Below are positions 1 through 7,141 of a stretch of DNA of 11,867 bases, piece after piece. The position numbers were made by a program, and so were the translations under genes. How positions within the stretch are numbered: position 1 is the stretch's first letter; each line of letters opens with the position of its first letter. The notes beneath the pieces are model-generated. The model was not told the origin of the DNA, did no database searches, and worked only from the letters and a program-made list of their open reading frames with translations. Source of the DNA: Acidobacteriaceae bacterium (GTDB lineage Bacteria > Acidobacteriota > Terriglobia > Terriglobales > Acidobacteriaceae); NCBI GenBank assembly GCA_030039895.1, contig JASHUR010000234.1:1-11867 (forward strand). The letters are read 5' to 3'.

Positions 1-130
1 GAGAAGCATCATTGCAGGAAGGATGAGACGATTTTGAGCAAGATATGCGATGCAGAAAAACGAGTTTAGACTCGGATATTTTGCTGGTACCTTGCTTCGT
101 TAAGCCCTGTTCCTGAGGCACCTGGCACGG

Positions 131-136
131 TATACT
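131..136 (+). promoter_or_regulatory. Candidate -10 element for a leaderless ispH transcript
   Basis: The hexamer TATACT ends 8 nt before the GTG start of ispH, so transcription would begin at about 143-145, on or next to the start codon. No Shine-Dalgarno-like sequence lies upstream of the GTG, and the in-frame stop TAG at 67-69 is followed by no other ATG, GTG or TTG before 145. No convincing -35 box is visible at 16-18 bp. The sequence shows the hexamer and the missing ribosome binding site; the leaderless start is inference. Confidence 0.4.
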
Positions 137-144
137 TAATCATT

Positions 145-1170
145 GTGATTGCTACCACTTTTGACACCCTCTCTACCGGGCCCGAGGCGGGTTCGACTCC
201 AGCTGAAAAGCGTGTTCTTCTGCTGAAGCCCCGCGGCTTCTGTGCCGGCGTCGTGCGTGCGATTGACGTGGTGAAGATTGCGCTGGAGACCTTTGGTGCG
301 CCGATCTACGTGCGCAAAGAGATCGTCCATAATCGCTTTGTTGTGAATGAGCTGGCGGAGAAGGGCGCAATTTTTGTGGACGATATCGACCAGGTCCCGG
401 AGGGCAAGCGCGTTATTTATTCGGCGCATGGGGTATCTCCCGCGGTGCGGGAGCGATCTAAAGAACGAGGGCTCAAAGTGATTGACGCCACTTGTCCGCT
501 GGTGACGAAGGTGCATGTCGAGGCGATCAAGTTTGCCAAGCAGGGGTACTCGCTGGTGCTGATCGGACATCGCGACCACGATGAGATTGAGGGCACGCTG
601 GGCGAGGCCCCGGACGTGACGCAGGTGGTGTCGAGTGCGGCGGAGGTGGAGACACTCCAGGTTCCGGACCCCGAGCATGTGGCATACCTGACCCAGACAA
701 CACTGTCGCTGGATGAGGCGCGTGACATCATTCACGCGCTAAAGGTGAAGTTTCCGAAGATTGTGGGGCCGCACTCGCAGGACATCTGCTATGCGACAGA
801 AAACCGACAGCAGGCAGTCAAGAACGTGGCGCACAATGCGGACCTGGTTCTGGTAGTGGGTTCAAACAACAGCTCGAATTCGAACCGGTTGGTGGAGGTA
901 TCGCGCAACCTGAGCACGAACGCCTTTCTGATCGACAACTCGAATGCGATCAAGCCTGAGTGGCTGAACGGCGTCTCAACTGTGGCGGTGACGGCGGGCG
1001 CGTCTGCGCCGGAGGTGCTGGTGGAAGATGTGGTTGCTTACCTGAAGTCGCGCGGCTTCGGAAGCGTTGAAGAAGTGGAAGTGATGCCTGAGAACGTGCG
1101 ATTCGGACTTCCGCCGGAGATCGTGCAGGCAATACATTCGGCTCCATCGAGCCCGGCTTCGGTTTCATAG
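145..1170 (+). CDS. ispH: 4-hydroxy-3-methylbut-2-enyl diphosphate reductase (IspH/LytB)
   Basis: This 341-residue cytosolic [4Fe-4S] enzyme carries out the last step of the MEP pathway, reducing HMBPP to IPP and DMAPP. The three cluster cysteines are visible: C33 in KPRGFCAGV, C117 in DATCPLV and C215 in DICYATENR. Active-site residues of the family are also present: H62 (IVHNRFVV), H95 (YSAHGVS), H145 and E147 (HRDHDEIEG), T185 (TQTTLS), the SSNSNR loop at 243-248 and S287 in GASAPE. The N-terminus is about 20 residues longer than usual, but GTG 145 is the only start codon after the upstream in-frame stop. It is the first gene of an apparent operon with shc, 26 nt upstream, and supplies the C5 units for squalene and hopanoids. 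The family assignment is secure; the exact start is less so. Confidence 0.96.
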   Translation: MIATTFDTLSTGPEAGSTPAEKRVLLLKPRGFCAGVVRAIDVVKIALETFGAPIYVRKEIVHNRFVVNELAEKGAIFVDDIDQVPEGKRVIYSAHGVSPAVRERSKERGLKVIDATCPLVTKVHVEAIKFAKQGYSLVLIGHRDHDEIEGTLGEAPDVTQVVSSAAEVETLQVPDPEHVAYLTQTTLSLDEARDIIHALKVKFPKIVGPHSQDICYATENRQQAVKNVAHNADLVLVVGSNNSSNSNRLVEVSRNLSTNAFLIDNSNAIKPEWLNGVSTVAVTAGASAPEVLVEDVVAYLKSRGFGSVEEVEVMPENVRFGLPPEIVQAIHSAPSSPASVS

Positions 1171-1196
1171 ATTTTCCAATTGTTAGGTCGGAGAGC

Positions 1197-3239
1197 ATGA
1201 GCACAGTTTCTGGACCAGGACAATCCGGGAGTTTTACAACCGGGGCAACAAAGAAAAGCCAAGTCAAATTCGGACGGATTGACGCGGATTTGGGAGAAGT
1301 CGAGGCGGCTGCGGAGCGGACGCGCGACTACATCTTCTCGCTGCAGCATCCGGAGGGGTACTGGTGTGGAGAGCTGGAAGCCGATCCTATGCTTGAGGCC
1401 GACTACATTTTTGCCCATGTTCTGCTGGGGACAGGCGACGAGGACAAGATGCGGCGCGCGCTGACGGAGATTCTGCGCTTCCAGAATGAAGACGGCGGCT
1501 GGTCGATTTATCCCGGAGGCCCTTCGAACATCAGCCTGAGCGTGAAGTGCTACTTTGCGTGCAAGCTGATGGGGATGAAGCCGGAAGATCCGATTCTAGC
1601 GAAGGCGCGGGAGTGGATACTGGCCAACGGCGGAGTGGTGAAGTGCAACACGTTCACCAAGATTTACCTGTGCTTCGTAGGGCAGTATGAATATGACGCG
1701 GTGCCCGCGGTCCCGCCTGAGATTGTGCTGTTCCCGCGGTGGTTCTACTTCAATCTGTATGAGATTTCTTCGTGGTCGCGGGCGATTCTGGTGCCGTTGT
1801 CGATTGCGTACGCGAAGAAGATGTTCAAGAAGATTCCGGCTGAGCAGGGCATAGACGAGCTGTTTGTTGGCGGACGCGAGAAGGCCGACTTGCGGCTGCC
1901 CTGGGACAAGACAAAGACCATCAGCTGGCGGAACTTCTTTCTGCTGTGTGACCGGATAACGCACTGGTTTGAGCGCATCCACATTCGGCCGCTGCGCGCA
2001 ATCGCGCTGAAGAAGGCGGAGAAGTGGATGCTGGAGCGATTTGAGATGACAGACGGGCTGGGCGCAATCTATCCCGGCATTCTGAACTCGATTATTGCGA
2101 TGCGCTGCCTGGGCTACTCTCTTGACGACCCGCAGGTGATCCGAGCGATGGACGAATTTGAGAAGCTGGGCATAGACGAGCCCAACGGCACCGCAGACTA
2201 TGCGGAGCCGACCTTCCGCATGCAGCCGTGCGTGTCGCCGGTGTGGGACACGGCGCAGGCGGTGTATGCGCTGGGCGAAGCTGGCGTGTCGCGGACGGAT
2301 CACAAGCTGCTGAAAGCGGCGGACTGGATGCTGTCAAAGGAGGTCCGGCACAAGGGCGATTGGGCGATGAAGGTGCGCCGGACGCAGCCGGGTGGATGGT
2401 ACTTCGAGTTCAACAACGAGTTTTATCCAGACGTGGATGACACGGGACAGGTGCTGCTGGCGCTGAGCAAAGTGGAGAATCCGCGGGAACGGTACCAGTA
2501 CGACGTGAGCCAGAGGGCAATCGACTGGGTATTCGCCATGCAGTGCAGGAACGGCGGCTGGGCGAGCTTTGACAAAGACAACACGAAGATGATCTTCCAG
2601 TACATTCCGTTTGCGGATCACAACGCGATGCTGGATCCGCCGACGGTGGACATTACGGGAAGGATATTGGAGACGCTTGCGGCCTATGGCTACACGCGCA
2701 AGGACAAGCGCGTGGAGAAGGCGATCCAGTTCATCTTCAAGGAGCAGGAGCCGGACGGAAGCTGGTTCGGGCGCTGGGGCGTGAACTATCTGTACGGGAC
2801 GTTCCTGGTGTTGCGAGGGCTTGAAGCGATGGGCGTGTGGAACCACGAGCCGCAGATCCAGCAGGCGGCGGAGTGGATCCGCATGGTGCAGAACGCGGAC
2901 GGCGGCTGGGGCGAGACGTGCGGGAGCTACGACGATCCGAACCAGCGGGGCATTGGGCAGAGCACGCCGTCGCAGACAGCATGGGCGCTGTTGGGACTGC
3001 TGGCAGCGGGCGACACGCGAAGCGATTCTGTGGCGAAGGGCATCAAATGGCTGCTGTCGCGGCAGCAAAAAGATGGGTCGTGGGATGAGAGCCTGGGCGC
3101 GGGAGTGACCCGCCAGGCGATTTATACGGGCACGGGGTTTCCGCGGGTGTTTTATCTGGCCTACCACCTGTATCGATATTATTTTCCGCTGCTGGCCCTG
3201 ACGACGTACAAAAAGGCGCTGGAGCGCGAGGCAGCATAA
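1197..3239 (+). CDS. shc: Squalene-hopene cyclase
   Basis: This 680-residue protein is a class II triterpene cyclase (SHC/HpnF) that protonates and cyclises squalene to hopene and hopanol at the inner membrane face. The catalytic DxDD motif is D412-V-D-D415, with D414 the expected proton donor. Several QW repeats are visible: QNEDGGW near 96-102, QCRNGGW near 449-455, QEPDGSW near 517-523, QNADGGW near 565-571 and QQKDGSW near 623-629. The DPPTVDITGR segment (480-489) matches the second active-site region. A hydrophobic aromatic stretch around 177-205 could be the membrane-binding plateau. The protein is somewhat longer than the 631-residue Alicyclobacillus enzyme because of its N-terminal leader, as in many Gram-negative homologues. 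ATG 1197 has AGG at 1185-1187 as a modest ribosome binding site. It lies between ispH and hpnH, as expected for a hopanoid operon. Confidence 0.97.
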   Translation: MSTVSGPGQSGSFTTGATKKSQVKFGRIDADLGEVEAAAERTRDYIFSLQHPEGYWCGELEADPMLEADYIFAHVLLGTGDEDKMRRALTEILRFQNEDGGWSIYPGGPSNISLSVKCYFACKLMGMKPEDPILAKAREWILANGGVVKCNTFTKIYLCFVGQYEYDAVPAVPPEIVLFPRWFYFNLYEISSWSRAILVPLSIAYAKKMFKKIPAEQGIDELFVGGREKADLRLPWDKTKTISWRNFFLLCDRITHWFERIHIRPLRAIALKKAEKWMLERFEMTDGLGAIYPGILNSIIAMRCLGYSLDDPQVIRAMDEFEKLGIDEPNGTADYAEPTFRMQPCVSPVWDTAQAVYALGEAGVSRTDHKLLKAADWMLSKEVRHKGDWAMKVRRTQPGGWYFEFNNEFYPDVDDTGQVLLALSKVENPRERYQYDVSQRAIDWVFAMQCRNGGWASFDKDNTKMIFQYIPFADHNAMLDPPTVDITGRILETLAAYGYTRKDKRVEKAIQFIFKEQEPDGSWFGRWGVNYLYGTFLVLRGLEAMGVWNHEPQIQQAAEWIRMVQNADGGWGETCGSYDDPNQRGIGQSTPSQTAWALLGLLAAGDTRSDSVAKGIKWLLSRQQKDGSWDESLGAGVTRQAIYTGTGFPRVFYLAYHLYRYYFPLLALTTYKKALEREAA

Positions 3240-3283
3240 GAGTTTTGTGGTCGGCGCAAGTTGCCGGAAAGGATTTCTAACGA

Positions 3284-4414
3284 ATGGGCGTACCGATTTC
3301 GCAGGCATGGACGGTTGCCAGCTACGTGCTGAAGCAGAAGCTGAAAGGACGCAAGCGCTATCCGCTGGTTCTGATGCTGGAGCCGCTGTTCCGCTGCAAC
3401 CTGGCGTGCGCGGGGTGCGGAAAGATCCAGTATCCGGCGCACATTCTCAAAGCGGAGCTGACGCCGGAAGAGTGCTTCCGTGCAGTGGAAGAGTGTGGCG
3501 CGCCGATGGTGTCGATTCCGGGCGGAGAGCCATTGCTTCATCCGAAGATGCCTGAGATCGTGGCCGGGCTGGTGGCGCGGAAGAAGTATGTGTACCTGTG
3601 CACGAACGCGCTGCTGCTGAAAGAGAAGCTGCACCTGTTCAAGCCGAGCAAGTATCTGTCGTTCTCAGTGCATGTGGACGGGCAAAAGGAGCACCACGAC
3701 TTCTCAGTATGCCGTGAGGGCGGGCACGATATTGCGATGGAGGGGATTCGGGCGGCGGTTGCGGAGGGTTTTCGAGTAACGACGAACACGACGCTGTTCG
3801 ACGGGGCTGATCCGAACTCAGTGCGTGCGCACTTTGACGAGCTGATGGCTGAAGGCGTGGAGAGCATGATGGTGTCTCCGGGCTACACGTATGACAAGGC
3901 GCCGGACCAGAACCACTTTCTGGGCAAGGCGCGATCGCGGAAGCTGTTCCGGATGATTTTGTCGAACCGAAAGAAGACGTGGAAGTTCAACACGCATCCT
4001 TTGTTCTCGGAATTCCTGATGGGCAAGCAGAGTTTTGAGTGCACGCCGTGGGGCATGCCGACGTTCTCCATCTTTGGCTGGCAGAAGCCGTGCTATTTGC
4101 TGCAGGACGGCTATGCTGACACCTTCAAGGAACTGATGGAAGCGACCGAGTGGGAGAAGTACGGCGCCAAGAGTGGCAATCCGCAGTGCGCGAACTGCAT
4201 GGTGCACTCAGGACACGAGGCCTCGGCGGTGGACTTCAACTTCAGCTCGTTGAAGGGATTCATGGTGACGGCTGGGAAGTATATGTTCCCGTCGCTGTAT
4301 CCGGACCTGGATGCGCAGAAAATGCTGAATGAGTGGAAGCCGGCGGAGTCGCATCCGCTCGTGCAAATCCAGACTGCGGCGAACGGTGCGATGCAGACGG
4401 TATCAGGAGATTAA
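3284..4414 (+). CDS. hpnH: Adenosyl-hopene transferase HpnH (radical SAM)
   Basis: This 376-residue protein is a radical SAM enzyme that joins the 5'-deoxyadenosyl radical to diploptene. The product, adenosylhopane, is the first intermediate of the C35 bacteriohopanepolyol side chain. The cluster motif CxxxCxxC is C38, C42 and C45 (RCNLACAGC), and the SAM-binding GGEP is at 80-83. C106 (YLCTNA) matches the cysteine I recall being implicated in quenching the substrate radical in the Streptomyces enzyme. The C-terminal part matches the DUF3463-type extension of HpnH and has further cysteines at C253, C270, C302 and C305, the last two as CANC. AAGGA at 3269-3273 sits 10 nt before ATG 3284 and supports the start. 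It follows shc by 44 nt and is probably cotranscribed with it. Its presence implies extended hopanoids, not only diploptene. Confidence 0.96.
   Translation: MGVPISQAWTVASYVLKQKLKGRKRYPLVLMLEPLFRCNLACAGCGKIQYPAHILKAELTPEECFRAVEECGAPMVSIPGGEPLLHPKMPEIVAGLVARKKYVYLCTNALLLKEKLHLFKPSKYLSFSVHVDGQKEHHDFSVCREGGHDIAMEGIRAAVAEGFRVTTNTTLFDGADPNSVRAHFDELMAEGVESMMVSPGYTYDKAPDQNHFLGKARSRKLFRMILSNRKKTWKFNTHPLFSEFLMGKQSFECTPWGMPTFSIFGWQKPCYLLQDGYADTFKELMEATEWEKYGAKSGNPQCANCMVHSGHEASAVDFNFSSLKGFMVTAGKYMFPSLYPDLDAQKMLNEWKPAESHPLVQIQTAANGAMQTVSGD
4405..4410 (+). promoter_or_regulatory. Shine-Dalgarno site of the Sm-like gene inside the hpnH 3' end
   Basis: AGGAGA lies within the last codons of hpnH, 10 nt before ATG 4421. 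It fixes the start of the downstream gene and suggests translational coupling. Confidence 0.7.
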
Positions 4415-4420
4415 GCCACG

Positions 4421-4867
4421 ATGGCGACACTGGAGCAGGAACGGCTGAAGATCGAGCAGTTGCGCGAACACAATGCGGACGAGCTGGAGCACATTGCTGG
4501 GCGCGAGCGGGAGAACCTTGAGGGATGGATTCCAGCACTCGCGACGGAAGAAGAGACACGCGATGCGCTGGAGAAGGCGTTTGATTATCGCGGTGACGTG
4601 ACGCTGACACTCAAGGACGGGCGAGTGATCAATGGATACATTTTTGACCGGAGAACAGGCAAGACGCTGTCTGACTCGGCGGTGCGGGTGATCCCGGCGA
4701 ATGAGCGAACGAAGCTGACGGTGGCTTACACGGAGATCGCTGCGGTGGCCTTTACAGGGCGCGATACAGCGGCGGGCAAGAGCTTTGAGGCCTGGGTGAA
4801 GAAGTACATGGAGAAGAAGGCGGCGGGCGAGAAGAATATTTCCATCCAGCCGGAGGCGCTGGATTAA
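4421..4867 (+). CDS. Small conserved protein with a predicted Sm/SH3-like beta-barrel, last gene of the hopanoid operon
   Basis: I do not recognise a named family for this 148-residue protein. It has no signal peptide or membrane segment. Residues 1-55 are charged and probably helical. Residues 56-113 look like five short beta strands: DVTLTLKDG, RVINGYIFDRR, AVRVIPA, KLTVAY and TEIAAVAFTG. The hydrophobic-strand, DGR, hydrophobic-G-hydrophobic pattern resembles the Sm1 half of Sm/LSm or related small barrels. Residues 120-135 form an amphipathic basic helix (SFEAWVKKYMEKK). It starts 6 nt after the hpnH stop; its ribosome binding site AGGAGA (4405-4410) lies inside the hpnH end, so translation is probably coupled. 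An operon terminator follows. Position suggests a role linked to hopanoid synthesis or its regulation. The fold is inferred from pattern only and the function is unknown. Confidence 0.85.
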   Translation: MATLEQERLKIEQLREHNADELEHIAGRERENLEGWIPALATEEETRDALEKAFDYRGDVTLTLKDGRVINGYIFDRRTGKTLSDSAVRVIPANERTKLTVAYTEIAAVAFTGRDTAAGKSFEAWVKKYMEKKAAGEKNISIQPEALD

Positions 4868-4914
4868 CACAGATGGCGCGGCTTCATCTAAGCAGTAACT
4901 GACCTTAAAAATTC

Positions 4915-4948
4915 AAGCCCACATCTGAAACCCCGATGTGGGCTTTTT
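4915..4948. terminator. Rho-independent terminator, probably bidirectional
   Basis: An 11-bp perfect stem pairs AAGCCCACATC (4915-4925) with GATGTGGGCTT (4935-4945) around a 9-nt loop, and T residues run on to 4948. On the minus strand the stem is followed within a few bases by an ATTTTT run. It lies between the end of the plus-strand hopanoid operon (4867) and the end of the converging methyltransferase gene (4961), so it probably serves both. Confidence 0.92.
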
Positions 4949-4960
4949 CCCTTTGAACAC

Positions 4961-5968
4961 TTAGGGCTTGGTTGCCAGGATGAGAGGTGAAGGTCCGGGT
5001 GAGTCGAGCAGGCGCGGGTTGATGTAACCGGCCTGTTTGAGCCACGCGGAGATTTCCTCGAAGCTCCAGGTGTTGCCCTCGTCAGTGTTGACAAGCATGT
5101 TGACGGCGAAGAGGAGTCCGGTGACCGGGCCTTTGTGGTCGGGGTTGACCAGGAATTCGGCGATGGCTATGGTGCCGCCGGGGGCGAGTGCGGTGAAGAC
5201 TTTCTCAAGAAGAGCGTGACTGCGGGCTTCGCCCTCGCTGTGCAGAATGTGGCCGAGAGTGGCGACGTTGTAGCTGGAGCCGAAGTTGGCGGAGAGCAGA
5301 TCGCCGGCGATGAAGGTGAACCGGTCCTCGAGCCCGAAGCGGGCCACCGTCTTTTTCGTGACGGGCAGGACCCCGGGCCAGTCGACTGCGGTGACTTCCA
5401 CTTGCGGGCTGCTCTGCGCCAGTGAGATCCCCCAGACACCGGATCCGGCAGCTAGGTCGAGGACACGGGCGCTGCCCAGTTTGAGTTCGGCGGCAAGAGT
5501 CTGTGCGGGCGCATAACTCATGGGGAAGATGTCGGCGACGAATTGCTGGAAGAATTCAGCGCCTGTCTCCTGCTGGTTCACAGCAGCCATTGGTTTTCCT
5601 GTTCTCACGATTTCGTTGAGGTGCAGCCATTTAGGAATGATCTGGCCGCTGGTATGCAAAATGAGCCCGCCCATGAAAGACGGCTTGCTGCGGACGAGGA
5701 ATGCGGCGCTCTCGGGTGTGAGCGAGTATCGTCCGTTATTGTCGCAATCAAGGAACTCCAGCCCGCAGAGAGCGTTCATGATTGCCGCGAGCCCGCGCGT
5801 GGAGGCTCCGGTTGCGGTGTGTACCTGCTCAAGCGTCTTGGGAGATTCGTCCAGGGTGTCGAAGACCCCGGTGCGAATGGCAGATTCAAGAATTAGAGGT
5901 GCTGCATAACTCCAGGCCAGTTGCATAATGCGCTGTGGGTTAACATGGCTGTTAGCAGGTGCGTTCAT
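4961..5968 (-). CDS. Class I SAM-dependent O-methyltransferase (family 2 type)
   Basis: This 335-residue cytosolic protein resembles the O-methyltransferase family 2 (acetylserotonin and small-molecule OMTs). Residues 10-110 form a helical winged-helix dimerisation domain (IMQLAWSYAAPLILESAIRT, then a GASTRGLAAIMNAL helix). The Rossmann domain follows: motif I VLDLAAGSGVWG at 169-180, the acidic D196 (AVDWPGV) that would bind the ribose, and GDLL at 222-225. H243 (ILHSEGE) sits where many family members have their catalytic histidine. The chosen start is the second of two ATGs (MPM) because AAAGGA at 5974-5979 spaces properly to it; the open frame upstream to 6061 lacks such support. It is transcribed away from the SDR gene at 6129. 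The substrate is unknown, and nothing shows that it acts on hopanoids. Confidence 0.9.
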   Translation of the reverse strand: MNAPANSHVNPQRIMQLAWSYAAPLILESAIRTGVFDTLDESPKTLEQVHTATGASTRGLAAIMNALCGLEFLDCDNNGRYSLTPESAAFLVRSKPSFMGGLILHTSGQIIPKWLHLNEIVRTGKPMAAVNQQETGAEFFQQFVADIFPMSYAPAQTLAAELKLGSARVLDLAAGSGVWGISLAQSSPQVEVTAVDWPGVLPVTKKTVARFGLEDRFTFIAGDLLSANFGSSYNVATLGHILHSEGEARSHALLEKVFTALAPGGTIAIAEFLVNPDHKGPVTGLLFAVNMLVNTDEGNTWSFEEISAWLKQAGYINPRLLDSPGPSPLILATKP

Positions 5969-5973
5969 CGGCA

Positions 5974-5979
5974 TCCTTT
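5974..5979 (-). promoter_or_regulatory. Shine-Dalgarno site deciding the methyltransferase start
   Basis: Read on the minus strand this is AAAGGA. It lies about 5 nt before the ATG at 5968 and overlaps the other ATG two codons upstream, so it favours the start at 5968. Confidence 0.65.
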
Positions 5980-6029
5980 CGGGTTCAGGTGCTATCTGCG
6001 GAGGCTTCCGCGGGGGGACAAACGTGACG

Positions 6030-6059
6030 AGTGTACCTGAAGAAGCAACACTGTGTCTC
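6030..6059 (-). promoter_or_regulatory. Candidate promoter of the methyltransferase gene
   Basis: On the minus strand GAGACA (6054-6059) and TACACT (6030-6035) are separated by 18 bp. Each matches the sigma-70 consensus at four of six positions. The implied leader is about 55 nt and contains a small hairpin (GCGGA/TCCGC, 5998-6011). The match is weak and could be chance. Confidence 0.3.
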
Positions 6060-6061
6060 AT

Positions 6062-6094
6062 ATTGCAAAATTGCGCACACGACGTTATTGCAAT
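6062..6094. promoter_or_regulatory. Two TTGCAA palindromes 25 bp apart in the divergent intergenic region
   Basis: TATTGCAA occurs at 6061-6068 and again at 6086-6093. The core TTGCAA is its own reverse complement, and the second copy extends to the palindrome ATTGCAAT. The pair sits between the divergent methyltransferase and SDR genes, a natural place for a shared operator. The regulator is unknown, and TTGCAA also resembles a -35 box, so one or both copies could be promoter elements. Confidence 0.4.
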
Positions 6095-6128
6095 CTAAGT
6101 GAGGAACCACTAGCAGGAGAAGTAAGAG

Positions 6129-7052
6129 ATGTTTGCAGTACTTGGCGCCGGTGGCGCGTTGAGTGACGAGTTAGTAAAACAGCTTTCAGCCCGGAAGTTG
6201 CCGTTCCAATTGGTGAGCCGGCACGCGCATGCCTTTCAGGGTGCGGCGGAGGTGACTCACCTTGATCTGACTGATAAAGAGCAGGCGTTGCTTGCGGTGA
6301 AGGGAGCAAGCGTGGCATTCCTGCTTGTAGGGCTCAAGTACAGCCACAAGGTATGGGAGGAGATGTGGCCGAAGATCATGGCAAACACCATCGAGGCCTG
6401 CAAGCGCACGGGAACAAGGCTGATTTTTTTCGATAACGTGTATATGTACGGACGGGTGAAAGGTCCGATGACGGAGGTGTCGCCGTTTGCGCCTTGCAGC
6501 CGCAAGGGGGAGATTCGCGCGGGCATTGCCGAACAGCTGATGAAGGAGTGGAAGTCGGGGAACCTGACTGCGATGATTGCGCGGTCGGCGGATTTCTATG
6601 GACCGCATGCGAAAAACGGGATCCCGAATACTTTGGTTTTCGACCCGCTGAGCAAGGGCGGGACGGCGTCATGCCTGATGGATGACGCGACGCCCCACTC
6701 CTATACTTACACGCCGGACGCGGCGCGGGCGTTACTGACGCTGGCTGACAGCGAAGCAGCGTGGAACCAGACGTGGCATCTGCCGACGGCGGCGAATCCG
6801 CTGACGGGGAAGGAGTTCATTGAGCAGGCGGCAGAGGCACTCAAGGTAAAGCCAAGGTACCGCGTGCTGGGCCGTCCAATGTTGATGGTGGCGGGATGGT
6901 TCAATCCGGTGGTGCGAGAGGTGTACGAGATGTTGTACCAGAACGACTCGCCGTATCTGTTTGACTCGTCGAAATACGTCGGGGTGTTTGGGGAGCCGGG
7001 GACGCCGTATGCGGAAGGAATCCGGGCCACGGCGGAGTCGTATCGGACGTAA
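6129..7052 (+). CDS. Atypical SDR, NAD(P)-binding epimerase/dehydratase-like protein
   Basis: This 307-residue protein has an N-terminal Rossmann fold starting at residue 1 (MFAVLGAGGALSDEL), with a nucleotide-binding loop G6-A-G-G9 in which the third glycine is S12. An acidic-turn strand (HLDLTD, 44-49) and a LIFFDNVYMYG segment (98-108) match the extended SDR pattern, as does the later RSADFYGPH (152-160). At the expected YxxxK position the sequence is P122-C-S-R-K126, so the usual catalytic tyrosine appears absent; Y107-G-R-V-K111 spells YxxxK but at an unusual place. AGGAG at 6115-6119 lies 9 nt before ATG 6129. It is divergent from the methyltransferase and may be coregulated with it. 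A sugar-nucleotide or small-molecule substrate is possible; no specific function can be assigned. Confidence 0.88.
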   Translation: MFAVLGAGGALSDELVKQLSARKLPFQLVSRHAHAFQGAAEVTHLDLTDKEQALLAVKGASVAFLLVGLKYSHKVWEEMWPKIMANTIEACKRTGTRLIFFDNVYMYGRVKGPMTEVSPFAPCSRKGEIRAGIAEQLMKEWKSGNLTAMIARSADFYGPHAKNGIPNTLVFDPLSKGGTASCLMDDATPHSYTYTPDAARALLTLADSEAAWNQTWHLPTAANPLTGKEFIEQAAEALKVKPRYRVLGRPMLMVAGWFNPVVREVYEMLYQNDSPYLFDSSKYVGVFGEPGTPYAEGIRATAESYRT

Positions 7053-7108
7053 GTGAACGACAGAGTAGCGGGCTGGAGGGGTGGTGGCGGCTGAAAATTG
7101 CCGGCGCG

Positions 7109-7132
7109 GCATAGCCAGGGCTGATTCTATGC
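7109..7132. other. Inverted repeat between converging genes, possible weak terminator
   Basis: GCATAG (7109-7114) and CTATGC (7127-7132) are perfect inverted copies around a 12-nt interval that itself holds AGCC/GGCT. There is no T tract on either side, so an intrinsic terminator is not supported by the usual criteria. It is the only hairpin seen between the ends of the SDR gene (7052) and the first small secreted gene (7142). Confidence 0.25.
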
Positions 7133-7141
7133 GGCCCAGCA

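Noticed and set aside
1596..2303. Minus-strand open frame (235 codons) antisense to shc
   Set aside because: It has Arg/His-rich shadow composition, no plausible ribosome binding site seen, and no recognisable domain.
2334..3308. Long minus-strand open frame (324 codons) antisense to the end of shc and the start of hpnH
   Set aside because: It is low-complexity and Arg/Leu/Pro-rich, matches no family, and lies opposite a well-conserved enzyme. This is the usual shadow of a GC-rich gene.
5969..6061. Longer N-terminus for the methyltransferase starting at 6061
   Set aside because: The extra 31 residues are proline- and arginine-rich, lack a ribosome binding site and would overlap the putative promoter. 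A good site precedes the ATG at 5968.
4961..7052. The methyltransferase and SDR as part of the hopanoid pathway
   Set aside because: The strong terminator at 4915-4948 separates them, and neither belongs to a family known for hopanoid tailoring (the C-2 methylase HpnP is a radical SAM enzyme).
7084..7104. GGCGGC...GCCGG repeats downstream of the SDR as a terminator
   Set aside because: No continuous stem with a following T run could be drawn.
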